Assembly (NCBI RefSeq): GCF_014822185.1 | Contig: NZ_QVLR01000030.1 | Location: 37,463 to 101,462, forward strand | DNA from: Azoarcus sp. Aa7 | GTDB lineage: Bacteria > Pseudomonadota > Gammaproteobacteria > Burkholderiales > Rhodocyclaceae | DNA: 64,000 nucleotides | Reading direction: 5' to 3' | Program-made: the position numbers and the translations under genes | Notes under the pieces: generated by a model | The model's database searches: none | The model's input: the letters and a program-made list of their open reading frames with translations, nothing else | What the model was told of the DNA's origin: nothing | Shown: positions 54,286 to 62,999 of the stretch, piece by piece | Position numbering within the stretch: the stretch's first letter is position 1 | How the letters are laid out: every line of letters begins with the position of its first letter

Positions 54286-55509
54286 TCACACGAAGGGGTC
54301 TGCGTTCGGCAGGCCGAGCATCACTGCGCCGTGCGCACGCGCATAGGCGTCGGTGTTGTTCGCGATGTGCGCACGCGCCTGATGGATGTCGCGGAAGACG
54401 CGCTCCACCGGGTTGCCGCGGAAGGTGCCCGAGGCCGCGCAGGCGCGCAGAAGTTCGTCGGCCATGCGGGCGCAGACCTTCGGCACCTGCGAGGCCTGGG
54501 CGCGCTGCATGAGGCGCTCCTCCACCGGCATCCGTTCCCCCGTGCGCGCGCACTGCACGATGCGCGCGTAGTTGCGGAACAGCACGAGCTTGAGCTGGTC
54601 GGTGGTCATCATCGCCTCCGCCACGGCCATCTGGGCGTTCGGATCGTCCGCGGTTTTCGCCCCATGCTTGCCGACGTGCGCCGCGGCACGCTCCCTGAAG
54701 CTCGCGATCGCGCCGTCGAGCGCGCCGATGCACGAGGAGGACACCGCGCGCTGGAACACCTGGGTGAAGGGGATGCGGTACAGCCAGCCGGAATTGATCT
54801 CACGCCCGGGGCAACCGGCATCGGAATGATCGTTGGTGCGCTGCGTGCGGTGCTCCGGCACGAAGGCGTTCTCCACGACGATGTCGTGGCTGCCGGTCCC
54901 CCGCAGGCCCAGCACGTCCCAGTTGCGCTCGATGCGGTAGTCCGATTTCGGCAGCAGGAAGGTCGTGTGCTCCAGCCCCTCCGAGCCGTCGCGTTTGGGG
55001 AGCAGGCCGCCGAGGAAGATCCATTCGCAGTGATCGACCCCGCTCGAGAAGCTCCAGCGGCCCGAGAAGCGATAACCGCCGTCGACCTTCTCCGCCTTGC
55101 CCACCGGCATGTAGGTCGATGCGATCAGCGTGCCGGAATCCTTCGCCCACACGTCCTGCTGCGCCTGCTCGGGGAACAGGGGAAGTTGCCAGTTATGCAC
55201 CCCGATCACGCCGTAGATCCAGGCCGTCGACATGCAGCCCTCGGCCAGCGCCATCTGGATACGGTAGAACACGCGCGGATCGAGCTCGTAGCCGCCCCAA
55301 CGGCGCGGCTGCAGCACGCGGAACAATCCGGCTGCGGCGATCTCGCGCACCGATTCGGTGGGCACAATGCCCTCTCGCTCGGCGTCGGCCGCCCTCGTCG
55401 CGAGGCGCGGTGCGAGTTCGCGCGCCCGCTGCAACAGCTCGACCGCCTCGGGCGTCATGTAATCCTCGGCGAGCACGCCCGCCACCTGATCTTCCGTCAC
55501 AATACCCAT
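54286..55509 (-). CDS. Flavin-dependent monooxygenase, HsaA-like (acyl-CoA dehydrogenase fold)
   Basis: HsaA hydroxylates the phenolic ring A of the secosteroid 3-HSA using reduced flavin from HsaB. The 407-residue protein has LFRVLQPRRWGGYELDPRVFYRI, STAWIYGVIGVHNWQLPLFPEQAQ, SGRWSFSSGVDHCEWIFLGG, WDVLGLRGTGSHDIVVENAFVP and the C-terminal GTFRGNPVERVFRDIHQARAH. These are typical of the HsaA/HpaB group. The start at 55509 has GGAGGCGCGGAGA upstream; an in-frame TTG at 55548 is less likely. With the HsaB-like gene at the left edge it forms the two-component oxygenase. Confidence 0.88.
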   Translation of the reverse strand: MGIVTEDQVAGVLAEDYMTPEAVELLQRARELAPRLATRAADAEREGIVPTESVREIAAAGLFRVLQPRRWGGYELDPRVFYRIQMALAEGCMSTAWIYGVIGVHNWQLPLFPEQAQQDVWAKDSGTLIASTYMPVGKAEKVDGGYRFSGRWSFSSGVDHCEWIFLGGLLPKRDGSEGLEHTTFLLPKSDYRIERNWDVLGLRGTGSHDIVVENAFVPEHRTQRTNDHSDAGCPGREINSGWLYRIPFTQVFQRAVSSSCIGALDGAIASFRERAAAHVGKHGAKTADDPNAQMAVAEAMMTTDQLKLVLFRNYARIVQCARTGERMPVEERLMQRAQASQVPKVCARMADELLRACAASGTFRGNPVERVFRDIHQARAHIANNTDAYARAHGAVMLGLPNADPFV

Positions 55510-55607
55510 TCTCCGCGCCTCCTCGAAATCGTGCCCGCCGGCCTGCAAACATTGCGCTGGGTGAAATACCCCGTTGATGCAAGGTTTTCATACGGACACC
55601 TGCAACT

Positions 55608-55626
55608 CATCGTCTGAACGGACTAA
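55608..55626 (-). promoter_or_regulatory. Regulon box upstream of HsaA operon
   Basis: The minus strand reads TTAGTCCGTTCAGACGATG, 99 bp before the HsaA start. Confidence 0.7.
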
Positions 55627-55679
55627 CGCCAGACGGCGCGCGCGATTCGATCGAAAGGAGCCGGGGGCGCGGGAAAGCA

Positions 55680-55698
55680 GTAACCCGTTTGGACGATG
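55680..55698 (+). promoter_or_regulatory. Regulon box upstream of the YCF48-like gene
   Basis: It reads GTAACCCGTTTGGACGATG, 80 bp before the start, with CAATAAT about 23 bp downstream as a possible -10. The downstream CCCCACCCTTCGC also occurs after the box of the zinc-ribbon gene. Confidence 0.65.
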
Positions 55699-55777
55699 CC
55701 CCACCCTTCGCGCCGTCAATAATTGGCGCACACTGCCGAAGCCTCACGCGGCAGACCGTTCATCAAGGAGACAGTCC

Positions 55778-56761
55778 ATGCGAACCCTCGTTGGCATGGC
55801 GATAGCATTGACCGTGGCGTTCGCCGGGGTCTTCGCCTTTTCGCCGCGCAGCGTGCCCCCGCTTGCAGCCACCCGCATCCCGGTCGACCGGATGCAGCTC
55901 ACCAGCATCGCGCGCACCTCGGCCGGCCTCGTCACGGCCGGTGAGCTCGGGAGCATTCTGATTTCCACGGATGAGGGCGCGTCGTGGCAGCGGGCGAACC
56001 TGTCGCAGAACCGGCAGGCTGTAATCACCCGCCTCGTCTTTGCCGACGACAAGACCGGCGTCGCCCTCGGGCATGAGGGCTGGATCCTGCGCACCAGCGA
56101 CGGCGGCCTGAACTGGACCGAAGTGGCCTTCACGGAAACGAACGGCGAACCGCTGATGTCCGCCGCCCGCATGCCTTCGGGCGACTGGATAGCCGTGGGC
56201 GCCTTCGGCCGCACGCTGCGCTCCGCAGACGATGCCACGACCTGGGAGGAATTCGCGATCGGGGAGCAGGAAGACTGGCACCTCAACCACATCGCCGCCT
56301 CGAAGGACAAGAAGACCTGGCTGATCGTCGGAGAAGCCGGGACCTTGCAGCGCTCGACCGACGGCGGACAGGAATGGACCAAGGTTCCGCCGTTCTACAA
56401 CGGCTCCCTGTACGGGTCGGTGCATCTGGGCGACGGGCGCTGGGTCGCTTACGGCATGCGCGGCAACGTCTTCCATAGCGCCGACGACGGCGCGACCTGG
56501 ACCCCTTCGCAGCTGCAGGCGCCCATTTCCACCTACAGCCACGCGATCGACCGCGACGGCAGCTTGCTCCTCGCAGGCCAGGGCGGCATCGTGCTCGCGA
56601 GCGCGGATGGCGGAGCGAGCTTCACCATCGCGCGCAAGGGCGGCCGCGAGACGCTCACCGACCTCATCGTCTCCCCCGACGGGAAATGGCTGCTTGCGAG
56701 CGACAGCGGCCTGCAGAACTGGGCACCGACGACCCCCGCCGCACCGAAGAACGCATCCTAG
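55778..56761 (+). CDS. YCF48/BNR-repeat exported protein
   Basis: The 327-residue protein starts with a signal or anchor (MRTLVGMAIALTVAFAGVFA). It carries repeats of the form STDEGASWQRA, TSDGGLNWTEV, STDGGQEWTKV, SADDGATWTPS, that is, Asp-box/YCF48-type beta-propeller blades. Relatives often lie next to RND transporters, DUF1302 and DUF1329 genes in clusters for hydrophobic compounds, so it may be part of the periplasmic uptake machinery. It is an independent unit with its own consensus box. Confidence 0.87.
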   Translation: MRTLVGMAIALTVAFAGVFAFSPRSVPPLAATRIPVDRMQLTSIARTSAGLVTAGELGSILISTDEGASWQRANLSQNRQAVITRLVFADDKTGVALGHEGWILRTSDGGLNWTEVAFTETNGEPLMSAARMPSGDWIAVGAFGRTLRSADDATTWEEFAIGEQEDWHLNHIAASKDKKTWLIVGEAGTLQRSTDGGQEWTKVPPFYNGSLYGSVHLGDGRWVAYGMRGNVFHSADDGATWTPSQLQAPISTYSHAIDRDGSLLLAGQGGIVLASADGGASFTIARKGGRETLTDLIVSPDGKWLLASDSGLQNWAPTTPAAPKNAS

Positions 56762-56856
56762 GCAGAGTCCCTGTCACGCGCCGGCGTCGCCTTTCCCGGG
56801 CGGCGCCGGCGCTTCGTTTACGCCACCCGCAACACCATCCCGCTCGTCCGCTCGGA

Positions 56857-56875
56857 CTATTCGAAAGGGACGATG
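56857..56875 (+). promoter_or_regulatory. Regulon box upstream of the zinc-ribbon gene
   Basis: It reads CTATTCGAAAGGGACGATG, keeping GGACGATG and TA at the left. It lies 72 bp before the start. CGCCACCCTTCGC follows, similar to the tail of the box at 55680-55698. Confidence 0.6.
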
Positions 56876-56946
56876 CGCCACCCTTCGCACCCGGACAGAA
56901 TCGGTACCGTCAGGTGAATTCCGGTCATACCGGAGCGGAGGCGACC

Positions 56947-57228
56947 ATGAACAAGGTGATTCGGATCGACGAGTACCGCAGGCGTCATTCCCATAGCGCG
57001 GAAGCGGATGGGGAAATCTGGTCTTGCGGCGTGTGCGGCGAGAGCGCATGGAGCGTCACGACATCCGGCCGCCTGCACTGCCGGCACTGCGACACGACTG
57101 CTGCAAATCTCCAGCTCGCGAACCCGGCACCGGCGCAATCCTCCGCCGCGGAGAAAGTCGCGCACGCGCCATGGAATCCACTGGCGGCGTCGATGCCATG
57201 GTGGTGGGCATGGGCGCAGCAATCATGA
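56947..57228 (+). CDS. Small zinc-ribbon-like protein
   Basis: The 93-residue protein begins MNKVIRIDEYRRRH and has C27-x2-C30 and C45-x2-C48 (SCGVCG, HCRHCD), a typical zinc ribbon. A hydrophobic tryptophan-rich tail follows (PWWWAWAQQS). I do not recognise the family. It has a consensus box upstream, so it belongs to the regulon. Its stop overlaps the start of the next small gene by 4 bp. Confidence 0.75.
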   Translation: MNKVIRIDEYRRRHSHSAEADGEIWSCGVCGESAWSVTTSGRLHCRHCDTTAANLQLANPAPAQSSAAEKVAHAPWNPLAASMPWWWAWAQQS

Positions 57229-57554
57229 GCACGGTCATAAGTACTTTGTCGCTGGAGCGGGAAAACCGCGAGTTCCGCAACACGGGCGGACGCAGCGAGG
57301 AAAACCGCTCTCTGGGTTTTCGTCCCGCGTTCAAGGACGTCGCATCGGGCGCGGTCTACGACTCCCGATTCGCGGACGGTCGGCCCGCGCCCTTCCATCT
57401 CCTGGACGGGCTCCCCGAGGAGGTGGTCGTCCAGCGCGAGCCCGGGGGCCGCGTCGGACGGGTGAAGGAGAGCATCGTCTCGGGCTTCGTGCTGGACGGG
57501 CGCTTCTATACACGCGAGGAGGCGGCGCGGGAAGTGGCGGCCATAGCAGCCTGA
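57225..57554 (+). CDS. Hypothetical protein coupled to the zinc-ribbon gene
   Basis: The 109-residue protein starts at 57225 (ATGA overlap) with MSTVISTLSLERENREFRNTGG and has a central SRFADGRPAPFHLLDGLPEEVV and SFVLDGRFYTREEAAREVA-like end (GFVLDGRFYTREEAAREV). No family is recognised and no membrane segment is seen. Earlier in-frame starts (57171, 57024) overlap the previous gene much more and are less likely. It is probably cotranscribed with the zinc-ribbon gene. Confidence 0.6.
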   Translation: MSTVISTLSLERENREFRNTGGRSEENRSLGFRPAFKDVASGAVYDSRFADGRPAPFHLLDGLPEEVVVQREPGGRVGRVKESIVSGFVLDGRFYTREEAAREVAAIAA

Positions 57555-57601
57555 GCTTGTCGAACCGGGCTGCACGACCTGAATTCGTCCGAGGCCGGCA
57601 C

Positions 57602-57634
57602 ACAAAAAAAATCGGCCCGTCCTCAGGACGGGCC
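57602..57634 (-). terminator. Intrinsic terminator of the KshA-like gene
   Basis: On the minus strand, GGCCCGTCCT pairs with AGGACGGGCC, followed by GATTTTTTTT. It lies 26 bp after the KshA-like stop. It is the clearest intrinsic terminator in the window. Confidence 0.9.
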
Positions 57635-57659
57635 TCCTTCAATCGACTTCCCCGGTCGC

Positions 57660-58766
57660 TCAGGCCGCTTCAGCCGGCTCCGTATAAGGCGTCGCGCCCC
57701 GCGGAACGTAGGTGCCTTCGCACTGATCGAGGAATTCCTGCTTCTTCGCGCGTGGATTGAAGAACTGCTTGTACCAGATGCGCGCCTTCATGAAGGGACC
57801 ATCGCTGGGAATGAAAAGCCCATTGAGGCAAGGCGCTTTGTTCATCCACACTTCGAAGTCCTGCATGAAGGCGAGCCGGCTCGACTCCTGGAACTGGCGC
57901 GCGGCGATCGTGTCGGGCACGGTCGCGACGGCGTTGTTGCCGGGCGACTTGACGAGGAGCGAGTGCCAGACCTTGATCGAGCCGTCGTCGACGGGGGTGT
58001 GCGTGATCATCAGGACCGAGTCGTATAGGCCGGTAAGGTACGAGATCAGCACGCCGGGGCCGTGGTAGGTCGTGTCGGTGTGGAGAATGGGACTGGCGCC
58101 GTCCGCCCCGACCAGGGTGCGGTGCGGACCGCATTGGCGCTGGGTGGCGGTGTGACCGCGGAACTCGTTCTCGTAGCGCTCGACCGTCGATCCGTGGATC
58201 GGGCTGAGGTGGCCGTAATCGCAGATGTTGTCGATGACTTCCTGCGGGTGCTGGTTGAGCACGCCGAGGTGGTCGAACTTCCATCGCACCCAGGACGGAT
58301 CGTCCCACTGCGGCAGCGTCGGGTGCTCCCACTCGGGCTCGCCGCCCTCCGGGTCGTGCCACACCCAGATTGCGCCGAGGCTTTCGACAACCGTCCACGA
58401 CTTCACGCAGGCGGTCGCCGGGATCGGCCCCTGATGGTAAGGAATGTCGTCGCACTTGCCGTCCGCGCCGAAGCGCCAGGCGTGATAGGGGCAGCGGATG
58501 CTGTCGCCCTCGACGTTGCTGCCGCCGCCATCGATCACGACATAGGACGTCGTGTTCTGGGCCGCGAGGTGGGTCTTCATGTGCGGGCAGTAGGCGTCCA
58601 GCAGCACGATCTTGCCGGTCGCACGGCCGCGATACAGCGCGAAGTCCTTGCCGAAGAAGCGCACCGCGAGCGGCTTGTGGGTGTTGAGTTCCTCGGCGTC
58701 TGCGATCATGAACCAGCCGCGCGGATAGGTGAAATCGCCGAGCCGGTAATCCTTGGTAGTGGCCAT
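57660..58766 (-). CDS. 3-ketosteroid 9-alpha-hydroxylase oxygenase component, KshA-like Rieske protein
   Basis: KshA hydroxylates C9 of 3-ketosteroids, leading to ring B opening. The 368-residue protein has the Rieske cluster C60-P-H62 (YCPHMKTHL) and C92-P-Y-H95 (RCPYHAWRF). The non-haem iron site D183-x2-H186-x4-H191 lies in ICDYGHLSPIHG, with a further N-x2-D pattern in front, as in KshA. GVLISYLTGLYDSVLMITHTP follows in the substrate domain. The start at 58766 (MATTKDYR) was chosen because the upstream extension does not fit the family. Two boxes precede it. Its reductase is the KshB-like protein at 52.4-53.5 kb. Confidence 0.9.
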   Translation of the reverse strand: MATTKDYRLGDFTYPRGWFMIADAEELNTHKPLAVRFFGKDFALYRGRATGKIVLLDAYCPHMKTHLAAQNTTSYVVIDGGGSNVEGDSIRCPYHAWRFGADGKCDDIPYHQGPIPATACVKSWTVVESLGAIWVWHDPEGGEPEWEHPTLPQWDDPSWVRWKFDHLGVLNQHPQEVIDNICDYGHLSPIHGSTVERYENEFRGHTATQRQCGPHRTLVGADGASPILHTDTTYHGPGVLISYLTGLYDSVLMITHTPVDDGSIKVWHSLLVKSPGNNAVATVPDTIAARQFQESSRLAFMQDFEVWMNKAPCLNGLFIPSDGPFMKARIWYKQFFNPRAKKQEFLDQCEGTYVPRGATPYTEPAEAA

Positions 58767-58834
58767 CGAGCTGTCTCCTCTTGATGGGGTATGGGGAATT
58801 TCACCCAGATTTTCGAGTGCACCGCCCCCTTCCA

Positions 58835-58854
58835 CATCCTCTGTTTGGACGATG
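58835..58854. promoter_or_regulatory. Symmetric regulon box between KshA and the MBL hydrolase
   Basis: On the minus strand it reads ATCGTCCAAACAGAGGATG, 69 bp before the KshA start. On the plus strand the same site reads ATCCTCTGTTTGGACGATG, so it could serve both directions. Confidence 0.65.
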
Positions 58855-58898
58855 GTCGTGGCGGCGTGCGACTCGCCTTTCGCGAGGACGTGGGGCGG

Positions 58899-58917
58899 CA
58901 TCGTCCTTTTGGACGTT
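58899..58917. promoter_or_regulatory. Second regulon box between KshA and the MBL hydrolase
   Basis: The plus strand reads CATCGTCCTTTTGGACGTT, a nearly perfect GTCC-N4-GGAC palindrome. It is 73 bp before the MBL start, and GATCTAGATT about 20 bp downstream could be its -10. It lies 133 bp before KshA. Confidence 0.65.
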
Positions 58918-58989
58918 TTTCTGCGCCCCGGGCCGATCTAGATTGCAGCAACGATCGGGCACTGCCGACCGCAGCACACAGGAGCATTC

Positions 58990-60072
58990 ATGCCAGACCA
59001 CGGGCTTGTTTCGGAACCGGCGCTAGCCGGTCAGGGAAAGGAGGAGGGAGGGCTGCAGTATCCGTTTGCCGCCCCGGCCCCCGATGGCGAAGTCGTCGCG
59101 CTGGCGCCCGGCATCCTCTGGGCGCGCATCCCCATGCCGATGCAGCTCGACCACATCAACGTCTACCTGCTGGAGGACGGCGACGGCTGGCTCGTGGTCG
59201 ACACCGGCCTCAACACCGGCAAATCGAAGGCCCTGTGGGAGACGATCATCGCCCGCCACCTGAAGGGCCTGCCGGTGAAGGGGCTGATCTGCACACACTT
59301 CCATTACGACCACGCGGGACTCGCGGCGTGGTTCACGGAGCGCTTCGACATCCCGCTGTTCATGACGCACGGCGAGTTCTTCACCATGCGGGGGCTGAAC
59401 GAGCAGGTGCCCGACCCGCTGCCCGCCCCGCTGCGCCAGTTCTATCAGCGGGCGGGCATGCCCGACGCGCGCATCGACCGGATGTTCGGTGCGGTGCGGC
59501 GCGACCCCTTCATGCCGCCCCACCCCCACGCGTTCAGGCGCCTGCGCGAGGGCGACGAGCTTCACATTGGCGGCCGCACGTGGCGCATCGTGATCGGCGA
59601 AGGGCATTCGCCGGAACATGCCTGCTTGTACTGCGAGTCGGACCGAATCCTGATCGCCGGAGACCAGCTGCTGCCACGCATCACGTCGAACGTGCTGGTG
59701 TCGGGCGTCGAACCGGAGGCGAATCCGCTCAAGCTGTGGATCGAGTCGCTCGGGCGCCTCGATCGCCTGGCCGCCGAGACGCTCGTACTGCCGTCGCACC
59801 AACTGGTCTTCCGCGGCCTCAACGCGCGCGTGCGCGAGCTGCGCGAGCACCACCGTCAGCAGTTCGACATCCTGCGCGAATTCGTCGCCGGCGCAGGCAG
59901 TTGCACGGCCTTCGAGGCCATGGGGCGACTGTTCCCGCGCATCCTCGGGGGCGCCGACGACATGCTCGCGATCGGCGAGACCATTGCGCACCTGTCGTGG
60001 TTGCGATACGAAGGCGAACTGCGCCGCGTGCTCGACGATGACGGCGCCTATCGGTTCAGCGCGGCAACTTAG
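58990..60072 (+). CDS. MBL-fold metallo-hydrolase
   Basis: The 360-residue metallo-beta-lactamase-fold protein has LVVDTGLNTGK, the metal motif ICTHFHYDHAGLAAWF (HxHxDH), and a later EGHSPEHACLY with the fourth ligand and IAGDQLLPRITSN. LVLPSHQ supplies the last histidine. The C-terminal helical part is long (about residues 250-360). It probably cleaves a thioester or lactone. It is divergent from KshA and shares its boxes, so it is likely to act in the same pathway; the missing HsaD step is another idea but HsaD is an alpha/beta-hydrolase, so this is weak. Confidence 0.88.
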   Translation: MPDHGLVSEPALAGQGKEEGGLQYPFAAPAPDGEVVALAPGILWARIPMPMQLDHINVYLLEDGDGWLVVDTGLNTGKSKALWETIIARHLKGLPVKGLICTHFHYDHAGLAAWFTERFDIPLFMTHGEFFTMRGLNEQVPDPLPAPLRQFYQRAGMPDARIDRMFGAVRRDPFMPPHPHAFRRLREGDELHIGGRTWRIVIGEGHSPEHACLYCESDRILIAGDQLLPRITSNVLVSGVEPEANPLKLWIESLGRLDRLAAETLVLPSHQLVFRGLNARVRELREHHRQQFDILREFVAGAGSCTAFEAMGRLFPRILGGADDMLAIGETIAHLSWLRYEGELRRVLDDDGAYRFSAAT

Positions 60073-60123
60073 CAAGTAGAAAGGCGGCGATCACTTGGAT
60101 GGACTCCGCTCGGGCACCTTATT

Positions 60124-60217
60124 CCTCCCCCTTCAAGGGGGAGGTTAGGAGGGGGATGGGTTTCGGCGACGCTTGCCTAACCCATCCCCACCCCAGCCCT
60201 CCCCTTGAAGGGGAGGG
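60124..60217. repeat. Large inverted repeat with nested hairpins
   Basis: CCTCCCCCTTCAAGGGGGAGG at the left is itself palindromic, and CCTCCCCTTGAAGGGGAGG at the right pairs with it. Inside, GGGGATGGGTT and AACCCATCCCC form the inner arms. It lies between the MBL hydrolase and the acyl-CoA ligase. A half copy lies at about 8079-8098. Confidence 0.8.
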
Positions 60218-60289
60218 AGTGACCGCGATGCATTCACGCACGAACAAGGACAGCGGCGGAAGACCTGCACCGCCGCCACGGAGGGACGA

Positions 60290-61993
60290 ATGACGAACAT
60301 CATCGACGCGCTGGCGGCTGCCCGCGCGCAACTGCTGGCGCCCGGGGCGCCGTTCGCGCTAACCGAATGCGAAGTCGGAGGGCGTCCGGTAAAAATGTAC
60401 CGGAATGCCTTCCCCGACCTGCCGGCCCTGATCGACGCCGGCCGCCCGCATGGCGACAAGCTCTTTGTCGTCTATCAGGGCGAGCACTGGACCTTCAACC
60501 GCTTCTTCGCGGAGGTGGACGCCGTTGCCGCCGCCCTGCAGCAGCATGGCGTACAACGCGGCCACCGCGTGGCGATCGCAATGCGTAACCGGCCCGAATG
60601 GGCCGTCACGTTTGCCGCCGTCGCGCTGCTCGGCGCCGTCCCGGCGCCGCTGAACAGCTTCGGCCTGCGCGGCGAGTTGCGGGCGGCCCTGGCCGACGTC
60701 GAGCCTGCCGTGCTGTTCTGCGATCCTGAACGCCTCGAGCGCATCGAAGGCGACACGGGCGTGCCCGACTGCCGGATCGTGCTCGTCGGCGGTTCGGCGC
60801 CCGCGGGCGTGCTGTCCTATGAGGCGCTTGCGTCACGCGCGCCCGAGGCGCTCCAGCGGCCCACGCTCGACCCTGACGATCCGGCGCTGATCCTGTTCAC
60901 CTCCGGCGCGACGAGCCAGGCGAAGGGCGTGCTGTCCTCGCAGCGCGCCGTGTGCCAGGCCCTGTTCAACATCGACTTCATCGGTGCGATCTCCGCGATG
61001 ACGTCGCCGCAGGCCGTCGCGGCCCTCATGCAAAGCGGCTTCGCACCGACGACCCTCACCGCGGTGCCGCTCTTCCACGTCAGCGGCCTGCATGCGCAGC
61101 TGTTGTCGGCCCTGCGCAACGGCCGCCGCCTGGTGTTCATGCACCGCTGGGATCCCGCGCAGGCGCTGGACCTGATCCGCGACGAGAAGATCACCCAATT
61201 CAACGGCGCACCGTCGATGGTCGCGCAACTCCTCGCGGCGCCCGGCTTCGACGACCCGGCGATCACCGGCAGCCTCGGCGGCCTCGGCTTCGGCGGCGCC
61301 GGCCTGCCCCAGCCGCTGATCCGCAGCGTGTTCGCAGCTCGCCCGAACGGCCTGTCAGGCATCGGATTCGGACTCACGGAGACCAACGGCGTCGGCGCCG
61401 CCGGCTCGGGTGAGCTCTTCAAATACAAGCCGCGCAGCTCGGGCATCACCTCGCCCATCATCGACGTGCGCATCGCCGCCCCGGACGGCAAGGCCCTGCG
61501 CCCCGGCGAATCGGGCGAGATCTGGCTGCGCGGCGTCACCGTGATGGAAGGCTACTGGCGCAATCCCGAGGCGACCGGCTCCGCGCTGATCGATGGCTGG
61601 TTCCACACCGGCGACGTGGGCTATCTCGACGACGAGGGCTTCCTCTTCGTCGTCGACCGCATCAAGGACGTGATCAACCGCAGCGGTGAAAAGATTGCCG
61701 CGGCGGAAGTCGAATCCTGCCTGCTGGAACATCCGGCAGTCATCGAGGCAGCCGTGTTCGCGGTGCCGGACGAGAACTCCGGCGAGGCAGTAGTCGCGGC
61801 CGTGGTCGTGGACGCGCCCGGCGCAGTCACGTCAGAGGTGCTGCGCGAGCACGTTTCGGCGCGGCTGGCCGCGTACAAGGTGCCGGTGGTGGTGCACGTG
61901 CGGAGCGAGGCCCTGCCCCGCAATCCGGCGGGGAAGCTGCTGAAGGTGGAGCTCAAGCGGGCGTATGGGGGGCAGGTTGCGGAGGCTCGATGA
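60290..61993 (+). CDS. AMP-forming acyl-CoA synthetase
   Basis: The 567-residue ligase has ILFTSGATSQAKGVLSSQRA as the P-loop-like motif (ATSQAKG instead of TTGxPKG). It has GIGFGLTETNGVG, GYWRNPEATGSALIDGWFHTGD, DRIKDVINRSGEKIAAAEVE and the C-terminal lysine in NPAGKLLK. It activates a carboxylic acid, probably a long- or medium-chain acid or steroid side chain; the substrate is unknown. It is in the same direction as the MBL hydrolase but separated by a repeat and 217 bp. Confidence 0.92.
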   Translation: MTNIIDALAAARAQLLAPGAPFALTECEVGGRPVKMYRNAFPDLPALIDAGRPHGDKLFVVYQGEHWTFNRFFAEVDAVAAALQQHGVQRGHRVAIAMRNRPEWAVTFAAVALLGAVPAPLNSFGLRGELRAALADVEPAVLFCDPERLERIEGDTGVPDCRIVLVGGSAPAGVLSYEALASRAPEALQRPTLDPDDPALILFTSGATSQAKGVLSSQRAVCQALFNIDFIGAISAMTSPQAVAALMQSGFAPTTLTAVPLFHVSGLHAQLLSALRNGRRLVFMHRWDPAQALDLIRDEKITQFNGAPSMVAQLLAAPGFDDPAITGSLGGLGFGGAGLPQPLIRSVFAARPNGLSGIGFGLTETNGVGAAGSGELFKYKPRSSGITSPIIDVRIAAPDGKALRPGESGEIWLRGVTVMEGYWRNPEATGSALIDGWFHTGDVGYLDDEGFLFVVDRIKDVINRSGEKIAAAEVESCLLEHPAVIEAAVFAVPDENSGEAVVAAVVVDAPGAVTSEVLREHVSARLAAYKVPVVVHVRSEALPRNPAGKLLKVELKRAYGGQVAEAR

Positions 61994-62047
61994 TGCATCG
62001 CGCGAGATCCCCTCACGCTGGGCGCGCTCTGCTTGCGGGGCGTAGCA

Positions 62048-62596
62048 TCAGCCATCGAAGCTGGCTGGCGGCGCGCCCCTCTTGAAGCACCAGGCGCGCC
62101 GGCGACGCATCAGAAAAGGAACAACAATCAGGGCAACGCCGATGAGGGACGCCCCATAGCCAAGTAATTCCCCAACAAAATTGTCGCCATCCCAGGATTC
62201 TGCGATTTGTGGATAGGAGCGAATCAAGTTCCCGCCAATTCTGATCTCGTAGGCCGTGTAGAAGCTACGATTCTCGAATGGCGGCGAGTGCGAATCAGCA
62301 GAATCTATCAGCAGGCCGATTTCCGAATGCCCCGCCTGCTGCATGGCGTTCCAAACCGCATCGATCTGTCCAGATTTCGAGATGTAATGAAAATCTCGCT
62401 GGTCGGTTGCCAGGGAGAAGCGCACGGCGCTGATCCCGCCACCCTTGCTCGTGGCTTTATCAAGTGACTTGAGTTGCCCAAGCACTTCGGTCAAACGTGA
62501 CCGATCCGGAATGCCCTTGTCCACGAGCGCCAGCACGAATGCGCCAAATGCCAGCAGGACGACGCCCCATATAAGTCCGTTTCTTGAATGCGACAT
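62048..62596 (-). CDS. Hypothetical membrane protein
   Basis: The 182-residue protein has an N-terminal membrane helix (LIWGVVLLAFGAFVLALV) and another near residue 145-163 (YGASLIGVALIVVPFLM) with a soluble part between. It has a basic C-terminus (RRRRAWCFKR). No family is recognised. Its base composition is less GC-rich than the catabolic genes, as are its two neighbours to the right, which suggests a different origin for this end of the window. Confidence 0.6.
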   Translation of the reverse strand: MSHSRNGLIWGVVLLAFGAFVLALVDKGIPDRSRLTEVLGQLKSLDKATSKGGGISAVRFSLATDQRDFHYISKSGQIDAVWNAMQQAGHSEIGLLIDSADSHSPPFENRSFYTAYEIRIGGNLIRSYPQIAESWDGDNFVGELLGYGASLIGVALIVVPFLMRRRRAWCFKRGAPPASFDG

Positions 62597-62630
62597 ATAC
62601 CGGTCACCGACGCTTAAACAGTCGCCGTCG

Positions 62631-62903
62631 CTACCAACGGAAAGGAAACCCGCTGAACCCTGGCCACGCCTTGCGTACCTCCCTGAGGCATGCCCTGATC
62701 AATCGCCTTTGGGTAAAGGTCAGAGGCTTGCACTCCGTGCGGATGGCACATACCACCGCACCAAGTTCGCCAATCAGCTCAGTCGAGGTTGTCCATGTGC
62801 CATCCAGAACCTCTTCAACACGCGCCGCCTGCGCAACGAAGCCGCTTGCCTTCAACGAGGCCATCAATGTGTAAAACGGCTCGGTACTAACCGGTCTCGA
62901 CAT
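62631..62903 (-). CDS. Small hypothetical protein
   Basis: A 90-residue protein starting MSRPVSTEPFYTLMASLKASG (from 62903; an in-frame start 20 codons earlier at 62963 is possible). It has a C-terminal RACLREVRKAWPGFSGFPFRW. No family is recognised. Length and codon pattern are compatible with a gene, but there is no strong ribosome site. Confidence 0.4.
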   Translation of the reverse strand: MSRPVSTEPFYTLMASLKASGFVAQAARVEEVLDGTWTTSTELIGELGAVVCAIRTECKPLTFTQRRLIRACLREVRKAWPGFSGFPFRW

Positions 62904-62999
62904 TGTGCGCGCAACGTGGAGATTACTTGCAACCGCGCGAGGCGGCTCGTTCGAAGAGCGCACCGCTTTCAGTTGTCAGATTGACAAGAATGCTAGCAC

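Noticed and set aside
58990..60072. MBL-fold protein as the missing HsaD hydrolase
   Set aside because: HsaD is an alpha/beta-hydrolase with a serine nucleophile; this protein has the zinc HxHxDH motif and a different fold.
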